A DNA stretch of 64,000 bases from Halalkalibacter alkaliphilus (GCF_023555415.1 NZ_JAKRYL010000009.1:62001-126000), one strand, 5' to 3'. Positions 51,494-60,991 are shown, counted from the stretch's first letter. Notes: a model not told the origin generated them from the sequence alone. Translations and numbers: made by a program.

Positions 51494-52768
51494 CAGGGCT
51501 GTTGATTAACTAATATTTTCCATCTAAATAAGATAGACTTCTCCTATTTAGATGGAACCACTGAATTTCAGCTTTCACCTCACTTGGGAGAGTATGCTGA
51601 ATAAACCTGCGCGAGAAATCCAAAAAATTTAATGAATAAACCATACTCCAGGCAGACTTCGTTTCGTTATATAACCAGCGTAACAGTAAATACGAGATTA
51701 ACGTTCCAAAAACTTGGCTGTACACTGCATTTTCGGACATTCCAAATAGGTTTGATAACTTGAGGTTTTGCTTGACCCATCTAAAAAACAGTTCAATTTG
51801 CCAACGAGATTTATACATGGAAGCAATGGCTTCTGCTGAACAATCCATTAGATTAGTAGCTACACGAATGTCATGCCCTTCTGAATCCTGAAAGGTGACA
51901 AGACGATACCTTTTCTTTGTCTCACGTGAACCTTTACCTAGAATAGCTGTTTCATCCCTAACAATGTTGGTCTTCTCTACATTCAATCGTTTTAACGCTT
52001 TTCGCTTTGATGCTGTATAAGCATCCGCAATTCTGATCACAAAATGCTGGTTTTGTTCATTTAGGTCTTCAAAGGTTGCTGTACTAGCATACCCTCGATC
52101 ACCTATGAAAACAGCGTTTATATCTTCATGAGTATAAAGTTTAGGGGCAACCATAATATCATGATCGCGTCCCGTTGTTTCAATGACTTGGCTTGGTTGA
52201 TGGTTCAAGAGATCAAATGTGGTATGAAGTCGTATCGCATGGCGACTGCTTGTATAACGCGCCCATGAATAATTAGGATGTTTAAACGTAATGGTCGTTG
52301 AATCGACTGCATAAAGTTTATACTTTTTCACAAATGACCGACGAAGCGATCGGTTCATTCGTTTGATAAGCAATTGAAAGATCTCACGAATGAGTTGGTA
52401 AGGTACACTTTTTGCTTTTTTCGCAAGGGTTGAATGGTCTACATTCGGTAAAGTAGAACAGTTTGGTAAATTTGCCTCTGCCTCTCGAAAACCTGACCAT
52501 GCTTTCGTAGCCGCAATGGACCAAAAGTGGATGAGATGAATGAAATTGAATTTCCGTGCCGTCTCTATATAGCCGTATTTTACTGCAATTTGGTCGAAAT
52601 CCTCTTCGGAAATGAATAATTGTAACAACTGAGGAAGTGTGTTAATCTTGTTCATGAAAAGCCATTCTCCTTTGTGTTTGTTAGCGGTAACTACACTTTA
52701 ACGGAGATGGCTTTTTTTGTCTTTTTATATGCTTATATTTACTAAATTCTGGCTAATCAACAGCCCTG
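51494..52768 (-). mobile_element. Intact IS4-family insertion sequence (1275 bp)
   Basis: 15-bp perfect terminal inverted repeats CAGGGCTGTTGATTA (51494-51508 and, inverted, 52754-52768), one full transposase gene, and 10-bp direct repeats GGTCAGACCC on both sides. The element split a palindrome whose other half lies at 52779-52818. The target core GGG-TCAGA-CCC fits the GGG(N)5CCC preference described for IS231-type elements. Confidence 0.93.
51510..52655 (-). CDS. IS4-family transposase
   Basis: 381 residues. DDE catalytic residues: D118 (YAVDSTTI), D186 (VFIGDRGYA) and E288 within the YREK signature Y281-x2-R284-x6-3-E288-x6-K295 (YKSRWQIELFFRWVK). The N-terminal domain is DUF4372-like. 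Full length with no frameshift, so possibly active. SD AAAGGAG upstream of the ATG. Confidence 0.95.
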   Translation of the reverse strand: MNKINTLPQLLQLFISEEDFDQIAVKYGYIETARKFNFIHLIHFWSIAATKAWSGFREAEANLPNCSTLPNVDHSTLAKKAKSVPYQLIREIFQLLIKRMNRSLRRSFVKKYKLYAVDSTTITFKHPNYSWARYTSSRHAIRLHTTFDLLNHQPSQVIETTGRDHDIMVAPKLYTHEDINAVFIGDRGYASTATFEDLNEQNQHFVIRIADAYTASKRKALKRLNVEKTNIVRDETAILGKGSRETKKRYRLVTFQDSEGHDIRVATNLMDCSAEAIASMYKSRWQIELFFRWVKQNLKLSNLFGMSENAVYSQVFGTLISYLLLRWLYNETKSAWSMVYSLNFLDFSRRFIQHTLPSEVKAEIQWFHLNRRSLSYLDGKY

Positions 52769-52818
52769 GGTCAGACCCCTCGGTTGTACGTTAATGTGGT
52801 AAAGAGGGGTCTGACCCC
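52769..52818. repeat. Right target duplication and remainder of the disrupted palindrome
   Basis: GGTCAGACCC (52769-52778) plus the arm GAGGGGTCTGACCCC (52804-52818). Before insertion the two arms, GGGGTCAGACCCCTC and GAGGGGTCTGACCCC, formed a 15-bp inverted repeat like that at 55112-55171. Confidence 0.8.
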
Positions 52819-52826
52819 TTATTCAC

Positions 52827-54368
52827 TTATTCGATTTTTTTGAGTGGTTTTTTTGCTGGGCCTTCGATTACTTCTCCATCATAGGAGTAGCGTGAGCCGT
52901 GGCATGGGCAGTCCCATGTGCGGTCACCGTCGTTCCAATGAACTTCACATCCCATATGTGTACATGTTGTATCAACAACGTGTAGATGGCCATCTTTGTC
53001 ACGATACGCTCCAGCTCGTTTCCCGTTAACATTTACGATCTGGGATTCATCTGTTTTTACATCATCTGGATGAAGCTCGCTCTTATCAAATTTTCCTTGT
53101 AGAAGTTGCTTTGCTACATCGGCGTTGTTAGTAATAAATTTCCTGACGCTTGGGTCAGCAATGAAGCGTGAAGGTCTATAAAGAGTTTCATACCTATTTT
53201 TACGATTTAATATTAGGTCGCTTATTAAAAGACCTGCCATCGTACCGTTTGTCATCCCCCATTTTCGATAACCGGTAGCAACGTATATATTACGATGTGT
53301 CCGATTAATTCTTCCTATATACGGCAGTTTGTCGAGTGTGACCATATCCTGAGCGGACCATTTGTATTGAATATCTAGCTCAGAAAAAAGCTCCATTCCG
53401 TACTGTTCTAGTGCTTCATAGTGATATTGGGTATTGATTCCTTGTCCTGTTTTGTGTTCCTCACCGCCAATGATCGCAAGCTTTTCACCGTCTCTCATCG
53501 TATAGCGTAATGAACGAGACGGAGAATCAACGTTTAAATACATTCCATCTGGGCATTCACCTTTTTTTACCTTTGCTGCTAATACGTAGGAACGTTCTAC
53601 ATACATACGTGAAAAATAAAGGCCGCCTCCATCATAGAATGGGAAGTGAGAGGCAACGACAACATGATTTGCAGTCAGTTTTGCCCCGCCTTTAGTCATT
53701 ATGACAGGGTTAGGTTGGTGTTTAATATCAACTGCTACCGTATTTTCAAAAATCTTACCTCCGTTTTCTTTAATCTTATTGACTAAATATGAAAGGTATT
53801 TAAGTGGATGAAATTGAGCTTGATTTTTCATGACGAGAGCTGATTTAATTGGCAATTTTAACGGGATAGAATCAACAAGTCCACCGTCTATTCCTAATGT
53901 TTTGTAAGCTTCGTTTTCCTTTTCTAACTTATTTACACCTCGATTTGTCGTTGTGTATAAATAAGCGTCCTCTGATGAGAAGTCGCAGTCGATTTGTTCT
54001 TCTTTGACAAGGTTTTGAATAAATTGGAGAGCATCAGTCGCTGCTTCATAATAAAGCTTGGCTTTATCTTTTCCTAAGTGGGAGATAAACTCGTCATAAA
54101 TGGCACCATGTTGTGCGGTAATCTTCGCTGTTGTATGGCCTGTTGTTCCATTTAATAATTCATTCGCTTCTAGTAATGCGACTTTTACACCTTCTCTTGA
54201 AAGAAGATAAGCAGTTGTAATCCCTGATATTCCTCCACCTACTATCGCTACATCTATCGCTGCATCTTCTTCAAGCGAAGGAAAAGATGGCAAGTCAACG
54301 GAGTCGCGCCAATAAGGTTCTGGTTGCTCTGGCATGGAAGAATCAATTAAAGTGTAATCATCTGACAT
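52827..54368 (-). CDS. FAD-dependent oxidoreductase with C-terminal Rieske domain (YhfW-like)
   Basis: 513 residues. DAO-type FAD domain with VAIVGGGISGITTAYLL (about 40-56) and GYRKWGMTNGTMAG. The C-terminal Rieske [2Fe-2S] domain has CTHMGC and, 15 residues later, CPCHGS (two Cys, two His ligands). Resembles B. subtilis YhfW. The substrate is unknown. Divergent from the small NAD(P)-binding protein gene. Confidence 0.9.
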   Translation of the reverse strand: MSDDYTLIDSSMPEQPEPYWRDSVDLPSFPSLEEDAAIDVAIVGGGISGITTAYLLSREGVKVALLEANELLNGTTGHTTAKITAQHGAIYDEFISHLGKDKAKLYYEAATDALQFIQNLVKEEQIDCDFSSEDAYLYTTTNRGVNKLEKENEAYKTLGIDGGLVDSIPLKLPIKSALVMKNQAQFHPLKYLSYLVNKIKENGGKIFENTVAVDIKHQPNPVIMTKGGAKLTANHVVVASHFPFYDGGGLYFSRMYVERSYVLAAKVKKGECPDGMYLNVDSPSRSLRYTMRDGEKLAIIGGEEHKTGQGINTQYHYEALEQYGMELFSELDIQYKWSAQDMVTLDKLPYIGRINRTHRNIYVATGYRKWGMTNGTMAGLLISDLILNRKNRYETLYRPSRFIADPSVRKFITNNADVAKQLLQGKFDKSELHPDDVKTDESQIVNVNGKRAGAYRDKDGHLHVVDTTCTHMGCEVHWNDGDRTWDCPCHGSRYSYDGEVIEGPAKKPLKKIE

Positions 54369-54456
54369 TATGTATCCCTCCGATAATTGGAATTTCTTTT
54401 CATACTATAACCAAACGTAGGGTTTTCATGTATTAGAGCAAAAGGAGGGTTTGCAA

Positions 54457-55104
54457 GTGGAACAAAGAACAGCGCTCGTAGTTGGGGCTACAGGACTCAT
54501 TGGCCAATTCCTTGTGAAGAAGCTGGAACAACAAAAGGAGTATAAAAAAATTTATATTCTTGTACGAAGAGACATAGAGGTAAATAGTAAGAAGGTTGAA
54601 GTCAAAGTTGTTTCATTTGACTCTTTAGAAAGTAGTGATATTCCAAAAGTAGATGATGTATTTTGTTGTTTAGGGACAACGATGAAAAAAGCAAAGACGA
54701 AAGAGGCATTTAAACAAGTTGATTACGAATATCCTTTGAAGATTGCAGGTGCATTGCAAAAAGGAGCAAAGCAATTTTTAGTCGTGTCAGCCATTGGAGC
54801 AAGTGAAACATCCCGCTTTTTTTATAGCCGTGTAAAAGGGGAGATGGAAAAAGCAGTCATGAAACTTGCTTACTCACATATTCATATTTTTCGCCCTTCT
54901 TTATTGCTTGGCGAGCGTAATGAACTCAGGATAGGTGAGAAGGTTGGTGAATGGGGAGCGAAGTTAGCCAAGCCATTGTTGAAAGGGACGCTCTCTAAAT
55001 ATCGGGCCATCTCTGGGGAACAAGTTGCACAAGTGATGGTTAGAGCAGCTTTAACGAAAACAGATCAACGTGTGTTGATTTATGAGTCAAATCAATTGGG
55101 TTAA
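54457..55104 (+). CDS. NAD(P)H-binding short-chain/epimerase-like oxidoreductase
   Basis: About 215 residues. Rossmann motif VVGATGLIGQFL, then VFCCLGTTMKKAKTKEAFKQVDYEYPLKIA and FRPSLLLGERNE, the pattern of atypical SDRs related to HTATIP2/YwnB-like proteins. The reaction is unknown. The GTG at 54457 lies 8 nt after AGGAGGG; the TTG at 54451 is too close. Confidence 0.82.
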   Translation: MEQRTALVVGATGLIGQFLVKKLEQQKEYKKIYILVRRDIEVNSKKVEVKVVSFDSLESSDIPKVDDVFCCLGTTMKKAKTKEAFKQVDYEYPLKIAGALQKGAKQFLVVSAIGASETSRFFYSRVKGEMEKAVMKLAYSHIHIFRPSLLLGERNELRIGEKVGEWGAKLAKPLLKGTLSKYRAISGEQVAQVMVRAALTKTDQRVLIYESNQLG

Positions 55105-55111
55105 TTATGAA

Positions 55112-55171
55112 GGGGTCAGACCCCTCTGCAGGTTTTCACCGCGTTGTTGCAATACAGAGGGGTCTGACCCC
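55112..55171. repeat. GGGGTCAGACCCC inverted-repeat element, intact copy
   Basis: Arms GGGGTCAGACCCCTCTG (55112-55128) and CAGAGGGGTCTGACCCC (55155-55171), 17 bp perfect, loop 26 nt. Same family as the palindrome interrupted by the IS at 51.5-52.8 kb. It could also act as a terminator for the upstream gene. Confidence 0.85.
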
Positions 55172-55271
55172 GAAAAAATACATATTGTGTTGTTGATCTG
55201 GACATGTTAGTATTGAAGGATGTTTAAAATTAAGTAACATGGTGAATTCACCAAAAAAGGAGATTATATAT

Positions 55272-56756
55272 TTGGCAACTTTTTATGATTTTGACTTGGA
55301 TCACAAAGTGGTTCGAGCAGTAACAGAAATGGGATTTGAAGAAGCGACACCGATTCAAACAGAAACCATTCCAACCGCATTAGAAGGAAAAGACATTATT
55401 GGGCAAGCGCAAACGGGCACAGGTAAAACAGGTGCTTTCGGTATTCCGCTAATTAACCGAATTAATGTTGAAGAAGCACATGTTCAAGCACTTATCCTTG
55501 CCCCTACACGAGAGCTTGCGAATCAAGTCGCAGAGTCCCTCGTTAAATTTGGTAAGCATAAAGGCGTTCGTACGGTTGTCGTGTATGGTGGCCAGGACAT
55601 GCGTAAACAAATCAATGATTTGAAACGCAAGCCACACGTAGTAGTAGCAACACCTGGTCGCTTAATGGACCATATGAGAAGAAAGACGATTCGTTTAAAC
55701 GAAGTAAATATGGTTGTATTAGACGAAGCTGATGAAATGTTAAATATGGGCTTTGTTGAAGACATTGAGACGATCTTAAAAGAAGTACCGACAGAGCGTC
55801 AAACGCTTTTATTCTCAGCGACTATGCCAAAGCGAATTGAAAAGCTTGCACAGCAATTTATGTCTAACCCGCAATTAATTGCGGTTAAGGCTAAAGAAGT
55901 AACAATGGAAAATATTGAACAGCAGTATGTAGAAGTTCACGAAAAAGAGAAGTTCGACGTGCTGAGCCGTTTCATGGATATCCAATCTCCTGAGCTGGCA
56001 ATTGTTTTCGGTCGTACGAAACGACGTGTCGATGAGCTGTCTGAAGCACTAATTAAACGCGGATACCGTGCAGAAGGAATCCATGGTGATTTAAACCAAG
56101 CAAAACGTGATAGTGTCCTTCGTAAGTTTAAAGGTGGTTTAATCGACGTATTAGTTGCAACAGATGTTGCTGCTCGTGGATTAGATATTAGTGGTGTTAC
56201 ACATGTTTATAACTTTGACCTTCCGCAAGATCCTGAAAGCTATGTTCATCGTATTGGACGTACAGGACGCGCTGGTAAGTCTGGTCTAGCTGTAACGTTT
56301 GCTACGCCTCGTGAAATGGATCATGTTCGTACCATTGAGCAAATTACGAAGAAAAAAATGAACAAAGTTCAAAAGCCTACGTTTGAACAAGCGATTAAAG
56401 GTCAACAGGAATTAGCTGTTGAACAATTACGTTCATTAATTGCTAGCGGTGATGCCGATAGCTATCGTAAAGCAGCTAAAGACTTACTACAAGAATCAGA
56501 TGCAACGTCTGCTCTTGCAGCTGCATTAAAACTTCTAACAAAAGAGCCGGATACAACTCCAGTTCGTTTAACAGGAGAAGCTCCTCTACGTGTGAAAAAG
56601 CGTCGTGATGGTGGCGGAAGCGGTGGTGGAAAACCGTATCGTGGACGTCGTGATCGTGATGATCGCCGCAGAGGGCAGTTCCGTGGCAAAGACGATCGTG
56701 GACGTCGTCAAGGCGGACGCGGCGGACATGGCCAGCGCAAAGCGAAAAATGCATAA
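55272..56756 (+). CDS. cshA: DEAD-box RNA helicase CshA
   Basis: About 494 residues. Q motif ([14 protein letters not shown]), AQTGTGKT (motif I), PTRELA, TPGR, DEAD ([10 protein letters not shown]), SAT, and [13 protein letters not shown] (motif VI). C-terminal Arg/Gly/Asp-rich RNA-binding tail. Works in ribosome assembly, cold adaptation and the RNA degradosome. The TTG at 55272 has AAAGGAG 8 nt upstream; the ATG at 55239 has none. Confidence 0.95.
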   Translation: MATFYDFDLDHKVVRAVTEMGFEEATPIQTETIPTALEGKDIIGQAQTGTGKTGAFGIPLINRINVEEAHVQALILAPTRELANQVAESLVKFGKHKGVRTVVVYGGQDMRKQINDLKRKPHVVVATPGRLMDHMRRKTIRLNEVNMVVLDEADEMLNMGFVEDIETILKEVPTERQTLLFSATMPKRIEKLAQQFMSNPQLIAVKAKEVTMENIEQQYVEVHEKEKFDVLSRFMDIQSPELAIVFGRTKRRVDELSEALIKRGYRAEGIHGDLNQAKRDSVLRKFKGGLIDVLVATDVAARGLDISGVTHVYNFDLPQDPESYVHRIGRTGRAGKSGLAVTFATPREMDHVRTIEQITKKKMNKVQKPTFEQAIKGQQELAVEQLRSLIASGDADSYRKAAKDLLQESDATSALAAALKLLTKEPDTTPVRLTGEAPLRVKKRRDGGGSGGGKPYRGRRDRDDRRRGQFRGKDDRGRRQGGRGGHGQRKAKNA

Positions 56757-56768
56757 GATAGTTAAGGT

Positions 56769-56807
56769 AACATGATGTATTCAACTAGAATACATCATGT
56801 TTTTTTG
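56769..56807 (+). terminator. Terminator after cshA
   Basis: AACATGATGTATTC pairs with GAATACATCATGTT, followed by TTTTTT. Confidence 0.9.
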
Positions 56808-56838
56808 GGTGTTTGGGTATAGATGAGGACCCAAACAG

Positions 56839-57050
56839 GAGAAAAGTGCCTCATAGGTTTGATGAAGACCGAAACAAGCTAAGGATCAAAGAGAAAAGTG
56901 CCTCATAGGTTTGATGAAGACCGAAACAAGCTAAGGATCAAAGAGAAAAGTGCCTCATAAGGTTGATGAAGACCGAAACAAGCTAAGGATCAAAGAGAAA
57001 AGTCGCTCATAGATTAAATGAAGACCAAAACAAAATAAAAACCAAAAGTA
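56839..57050. repeat. 52-bp tandem repeat, three near-perfect copies plus a degenerate fourth
   Basis: GAGAAAAGTGCCTCATAGGT begins units at 56839, 56891 and 56943 (exact 52-bp period); a decayed unit starts at 56995. The internal word is GATGAAGACCGAAACAAGCT. 52 is not a multiple of three and no long ORF crosses it, so it is non-coding. Confidence 0.92.
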
Positions 57051-57385
57051 AAGCTCATCATACTCCATACAACATATTAATTCCAATATGATATTGAATA
57101 CACTCACTAGTCTCCTGTAACATTGACTAGTGCCATGAGAGGCAATTACGAACCTGATTTTGGGAGTATCTGGGTATATAATCCTTCTAATATCAATAGT
57201 CAGAAAAATAATTAAGGAAAAAAGTTTTGAGAAAATTCTCATATAAGTAAGCCTTTTCATTACCTTTGTTGAGCAGATTATGCCGTTTTTGTCGAAAGCT
57301 GTACTTTCATATTCTATGTGAGATTATCTGACATACCCGTTGCGTAAAAGCTAGTAACCCCTTAAAGTAAAACATAACAAATTGA
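57051..57385. other. Gene-free region upstream of the glnA paralogue
   Basis: AT-rich, about 335 bp, no ORF with an SD. Presumed glnA promoter DNA lies toward its right end; no other structure recognised. Confidence 0.45.
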
Positions 57386-57402
57386 TGTCACATAACATTA
57401 CA
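57386..57402. promoter_or_regulatory. GlnR/TnrA box upstream of glnA
   Basis: TGTCA-CATAACA-TTACA fits TGTNA-N7-TNACA exactly; 20 bp before the ATG. Confidence 0.8.
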
Positions 57403-57422
57403 TGAAAAGGAAGTGTTTAAAA

Positions 57423-58781
57423 ATGGCAACATCTACACCGACTAGAGAAAGTTTAGTTGCAACTATTAAGGAAACAATCGAGAAAAAGAATGTAGAACTT
57501 CTTCACGTACAATTTGTAGACATTGAAGGAACTCTTAAACATGTTACAGTTACTGCTGAACAAATAGATCAAGTAATCGATGGAAAGGTAATGTTCGATG
57601 GTTCATCTATTACTGGGTATACACCTATTAATGAATCTGACCTTTACCTTGATCCTGACTTAACTACATTTGCTGTATTACCTTGGACTGAGCAAGAAGG
57701 TTATTCAGAAGCTCGCTTCTTATGTAGCGTAAAAAAGCCTGATGGTTCTGACTTTGACGGCGACCCACGTAACGTTTTGAAAAAAACAGTTAAGCGTGCA
57801 AAAGACCAAGGTTATTCAATCAGTGTTGGACCTGAGCTTGAATTCTTCTTATTCAAGACTGACGAAAATGGCCAACCAACATTAGAAACTCAAGATGTGG
57901 GTGGTTATTTTGAACCATCTCCAAAAGACCTTGGTGAAAAAGTACGTCTTGAAATCTATAAAGCTTTGAAAATGATGGGCTTCACAATCGAAGCATCTCA
58001 CCATGAAGTAGCAATCGGTCAACATGAGATTAACTTCAAATATGCTGATGCATTAGGTTCTGCTGATGCTGCAACAACATACAAGTGGGTTGTTAAAACA
58101 GTTGCTCAGCAATTTGGTTACCATGCGACATTCATGCCGAAACCACTTGCTGGTGAGAACGGAAGTGGAATGCACGTAAACATCTCTCTATTTGATGACG
58201 AGAAGCAAGAAAATGCTTTCTACGATCCGTCTAATGATCTAGGATTATCTGAAAAAGCATACCAGTTCATTGCTGGTCTAATGGAAAATGTTAAGGATTT
58301 CGTTGCAGTTACAAATCCATTAGTAAACTCTTATAAGCGTTTAGTACCTGGATATGAAGCGCCTTGCTATATCGCATGGTCTGCATCTAACCGTTCTGCG
58401 CTAATCCGTATCCCAGCAACTCGTGGTGCAGGAACTCGTGTAGAAATCCGTTGTCCAGATCCATCGGCTAATCCTTACTTTGCATTTGCTATCATTGCAG
58501 CTGCTGGTTTGGATGGAGTAGATCGTGACTTAACAGTAGTTCCAGCTACAAATGCTGATATTTTTGAAATGAGCAAAGAAGAGCTAGAAGCTCGCGGAAT
58601 CGAAAACCTTCCTACAAGTCTAGAAGCTGCAGTTGAGCGTTTTGCAACTGGGGAAATCGGCCGTCAAACATTTGGTGAGCACGCATTTAATGAGTATGTA
58701 GCATTAAAACGTGCTGAGTGTGATGACTTCCGTTTAGCTGTTACAAACTGGGAAGTTGCAGCTTACCAAGCTAAATTCTAA
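57423..58781 (+). CDS. glnA: Type I glutamine synthetase paralogue
   Basis: 452 residues. ATP-dependent glutamate plus ammonia to glutamine. Catalytic motifs: VMFDGSSITGYTPINESD, VGPELEFFLF, GQHEINFKYADAL, MPKPLAGENGSGMHVN, NSYKRLVPGYEAPCYIAWSASNRSALIRIP and RVEIRCPDPSANPYFAFA. The segment GYTPINESD replaces GFVRIEESD of B. subtilis GlnA, so the arginine (Arg62) linked to feedback inhibition is absent. No glnR lies upstream. Probably a second GS with different regulation. SD AAAGGAAG. Confidence 0.92.
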   Translation: MATSTPTRESLVATIKETIEKKNVELLHVQFVDIEGTLKHVTVTAEQIDQVIDGKVMFDGSSITGYTPINESDLYLDPDLTTFAVLPWTEQEGYSEARFLCSVKKPDGSDFDGDPRNVLKKTVKRAKDQGYSISVGPELEFFLFKTDENGQPTLETQDVGGYFEPSPKDLGEKVRLEIYKALKMMGFTIEASHHEVAIGQHEINFKYADALGSADAATTYKWVVKTVAQQFGYHATFMPKPLAGENGSGMHVNISLFDDEKQENAFYDPSNDLGLSEKAYQFIAGLMENVKDFVAVTNPLVNSYKRLVPGYEAPCYIAWSASNRSALIRIPATRGAGTRVEIRCPDPSANPYFAFAIIAAAGLDGVDRDLTVVPATNADIFEMSKEELEARGIENLPTSLEAAVERFATGEIGRQTFGEHAFNEYVALKRAECDDFRLAVTNWEVAAYQAKF

Positions 58782-58794
58782 TTTAATAAATAAG

Positions 58795-58827
58795 AAGGCA
58801 GTTGAGAATCCTCAGCTGTCTTTTTTT
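58795..58827 (+). terminator. Terminator after glnA
   Basis: AGGCAGTTGAG pairs with CTCAGCTGTCT around AATC, followed by seven T. Confidence 0.88.
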
Positions 58828-58941
58828 AGTTGTTTAGGTCACTGATCAAAATATACACATAAAAAATTTGGTAATGTGTAGGATGTGAGTTGGGCATACT
58901 TTTTGAAGTAGACAATCAATTGGCAGATAGGAGGTAACACC

Positions 58942-59994
58942 TTGAAAGCTCCAACGAAACCATGGACTTTGCTATATAGAATTTATCGGGAAGTGTTGCC
59001 GGATGCTCACTATTACTTACGTGAATGGAAGGAAAAAGCAAAGGCTATACCAAATGACGAGTTACGTGAACAAGCGCTTGCTAGCTTAAAAGATAAAGCA
59101 TTTCACTGTGAAGGTGGAGCTGTATATGGACTGCTTGCAAGAGAACATCGCAATAAAATTATCCGCTTTATCGTGGCGTATCAAACGATAAGTGATTATT
59201 TAGATAATCTCTGTGACAGAAGTACGTCATTAGATGAAAAGGATTTCAGAGCACTTCATCAGTCGATGTATCATGCTTTGAGTCCAGGGGTGAAGCCGGA
59301 AAATTATTATCGTTATCGAGAAGACCAAGATGATCGAGGTTACTTAGCTTCACTTGTGAAGACTTGTCAGGAAGTTCTTTTAGAGTTGCCTGGTTTTAAA
59401 CATGCTAAGGTGCCTATGCTTCAATTGGCAGAATACTACTGTGATTTGCAAGTCTTTAAACATGTGGAGATCGATAAACGTGTTGGGTTATTGGAGGAGT
59501 GGTTTGAAAGGCATAAAGAAGAGCTTCCTCCTATGACGTGGTATGAGTTTTCGGCTTGTGCAGGGTCTACATTAGGTATTTTTTGCTTTGCTGCTTATGC
59601 GGCTAATGGCGAGATGACAAAGGAACAAGCAGTGCTGATCAAAAATGGATATTTCCCTTGGGTTCAAGGCCTGCATATTTTACTTGATTATTTTATCGAT
59701 CAAGAAGAAGACCTTGAGGCAGAGGACCTGAATTTCATTTTCTATTATGAGTCGAAAGAAAAAATGGTTGAAAGGATACGTCATATTAGAGAAAAAGCAG
59801 AAGAAAGCATTCGAGGTCTTCCTGACTGGAAGTTTCATCGTCTTATTAATAAAGGGTTAATTGCCATTTATTTGGCTGATGAGAAAGTACAAGCTCATAA
59901 GGAAATTAAAAAAACAGCTAAACAATTTATTCGTTTTGGCGGTTTACCGACTGTATTCTTTTATTTGAATAGTTGGATGTACCGCCGGGCATAA
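58942..59994 (+). CDS. ytpB: Tetraprenyl-beta-curcumene synthase (YtpB, DUF2600)
   Basis: 350 residues of the large class I terpene synthases of Bacilli, which convert all-trans-heptaprenyl diphosphate (or tetraprenyl diphosphate) to a sesquarterpene precursor or tetraprenyl-beta-curcumene. The motif DYLDNLCDR (about residues 85-93) is the Mg-binding DxxxN-like region; YCDLQVFKH and LLDYFIDQEEDLEAED follow. TTG start with AGGAGGT 6-7 nt upstream. Monocistronic. Confidence 0.92.
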   Translation: MKAPTKPWTLLYRIYREVLPDAHYYLREWKEKAKAIPNDELREQALASLKDKAFHCEGGAVYGLLAREHRNKIIRFIVAYQTISDYLDNLCDRSTSLDEKDFRALHQSMYHALSPGVKPENYYRYREDQDDRGYLASLVKTCQEVLLELPGFKHAKVPMLQLAEYYCDLQVFKHVEIDKRVGLLEEWFERHKEELPPMTWYEFSACAGSTLGIFCFAAYAANGEMTKEQAVLIKNGYFPWVQGLHILLDYFIDQEEDLEAEDLNFIFYYESKEKMVERIRHIREKAEESIRGLPDWKFHRLINKGLIAIYLADEKVQAHKEIKKTAKQFIRFGGLPTVFFYLNSWMYRRA

Positions 59995-60001
59995 ATCTTT
60001 T

Positions 60002-60038
60002 AAAAGCAGTCGAGAGAATTCTCGACTGCTTTTTTGAG
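60002..60038. terminator. Bidirectional terminator between ytpB and rarD
   Basis: AAAAGCAGTCGAGAG pairs with CTCTCGACTGCTTTT-like arm (GAATTCTCGACTGCTTTTTT). Confidence 0.88.
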
Positions 60039-60040
60039 TT

Positions 60041-60991
60041 TTATGAGGCTTTTGGTTCATGTTTCGTATTTGTTTTACATAGTTTGCTAGTCATCTTTTT
60101 AAAAGCAGTTGTTTTCGACGTTGTGAAGATGAACAGTCCAACCCATATAAAGAGAAACGCAATTAGTTGAATTTGAGAAAACGGTTCCTTGTATAAAAAG
60201 ATTCCGATAAAAAGCATAATCGTTGGTCCGATATATTGGAGAAACCCTATCAACGATAAGGAAATTCGTTTTGCTCCGATAGCAAATAATAAAAGAGGAA
60301 TCGCAGTTACGGCACCAGCCCCCATTAATAGCCACGTTGTTTCTGTTTGCAATGAGCCAAAAGATGGGGAGTAAGCTGCTTGCTTAGATAACCATAATAA
60401 AAACAATAACGCAAACGGAGTCATTAACAATGTCTCGATCGTAAGACCAATCATGGCACCTGTATTTACCATCTTTTTAATGAGCCCATATAACCCAAAT
60501 GATACGGCAAGAATAAGTGCCGCCCATGGGACAACTCCATAAAAAATGGTCATAACAGCTACTCCAATAAACGCTAACCCAATAGAAATACCTTGCCAGC
60601 GAGTAAACCGCTCCTTTAAAAATAGCATCGCTAAAAGAACGTTAATTAGTGGATTGATATAATAACCTAAACTAGCTTCAACGACACGATCGCTGTTAAC
60701 TGCCCAAATAAAAACAAACCAGTTTAACGTAATAAAGCAAGATGCTAAAATAATAGCAACAGCTGAACGAAAGTGGGTAAAGATATAAATGAATTCCCTC
60801 CAGCTTGAGCGAAGTTGTTTTCGAACGGTTAAAATAAGAATCATAAAGACCAATGACCATACAATTCGATGAGCTAGCACCTCGCCAGGAGAAACAGGTT
60901 CAAGGAGCTTCCAATACAAGGGGAGAATACCCCAAATTAAGTAGGCGAAAGTTGCCGCCAATACACCTACTTGATGCTCTGATTGCTGCAT
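60041..60991 (-). CDS. rarD: EamA-family transporter RarD
   Basis: 316 residues, about ten hydrophobic segments in two EamA repeats. RarD signatures: GVLAATFAYLIWGILPLYWKLL, HRIVWSLVFM, FIWAVNSDRVVEASLGYYINPL and SLIGFLQYIGPTIMLFIG. Function is poorly defined (named for chloramphenicol sensitivity). SD GAGGAAG. The basic C-terminal tail is short. Confidence 0.92.
   Translation of the reverse strand: MQQSEHQVGVLAATFAYLIWGILPLYWKLLEPVSPGEVLAHRIVWSLVFMILILTVRKQLRSSWREFIYIFTHFRSAVAIILASCFITLNWFVFIWAVNSDRVVEASLGYYINPLINVLLAMLFLKERFTRWQGISIGLAFIGVAVMTIFYGVVPWAALILAVSFGLYGLIKKMVNTGAMIGLTIETLLMTPFALLFLLWLSKQAAYSPSFGSLQTETTWLLMGAGAVTAIPLLLFAIGAKRISLSLIGFLQYIGPTIMLFIGIFLYKEPFSQIQLIAFLFIWVGLFIFTTSKTTAFKKMTSKLCKTNTKHEPKAS

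Noticed and set aside
56462-56784. Minus-strand ORFs of 75 and 102 residues opposite the cshA tail
   Set aside because: They are shadows of the Arg/Gly/Asp-rich codons of cshA and have no independent start signals.
56839-57050. CRISPR array
   Set aside because: The repeats are contiguous 52-bp units with no variable spacers, and no cas genes are present in the window.
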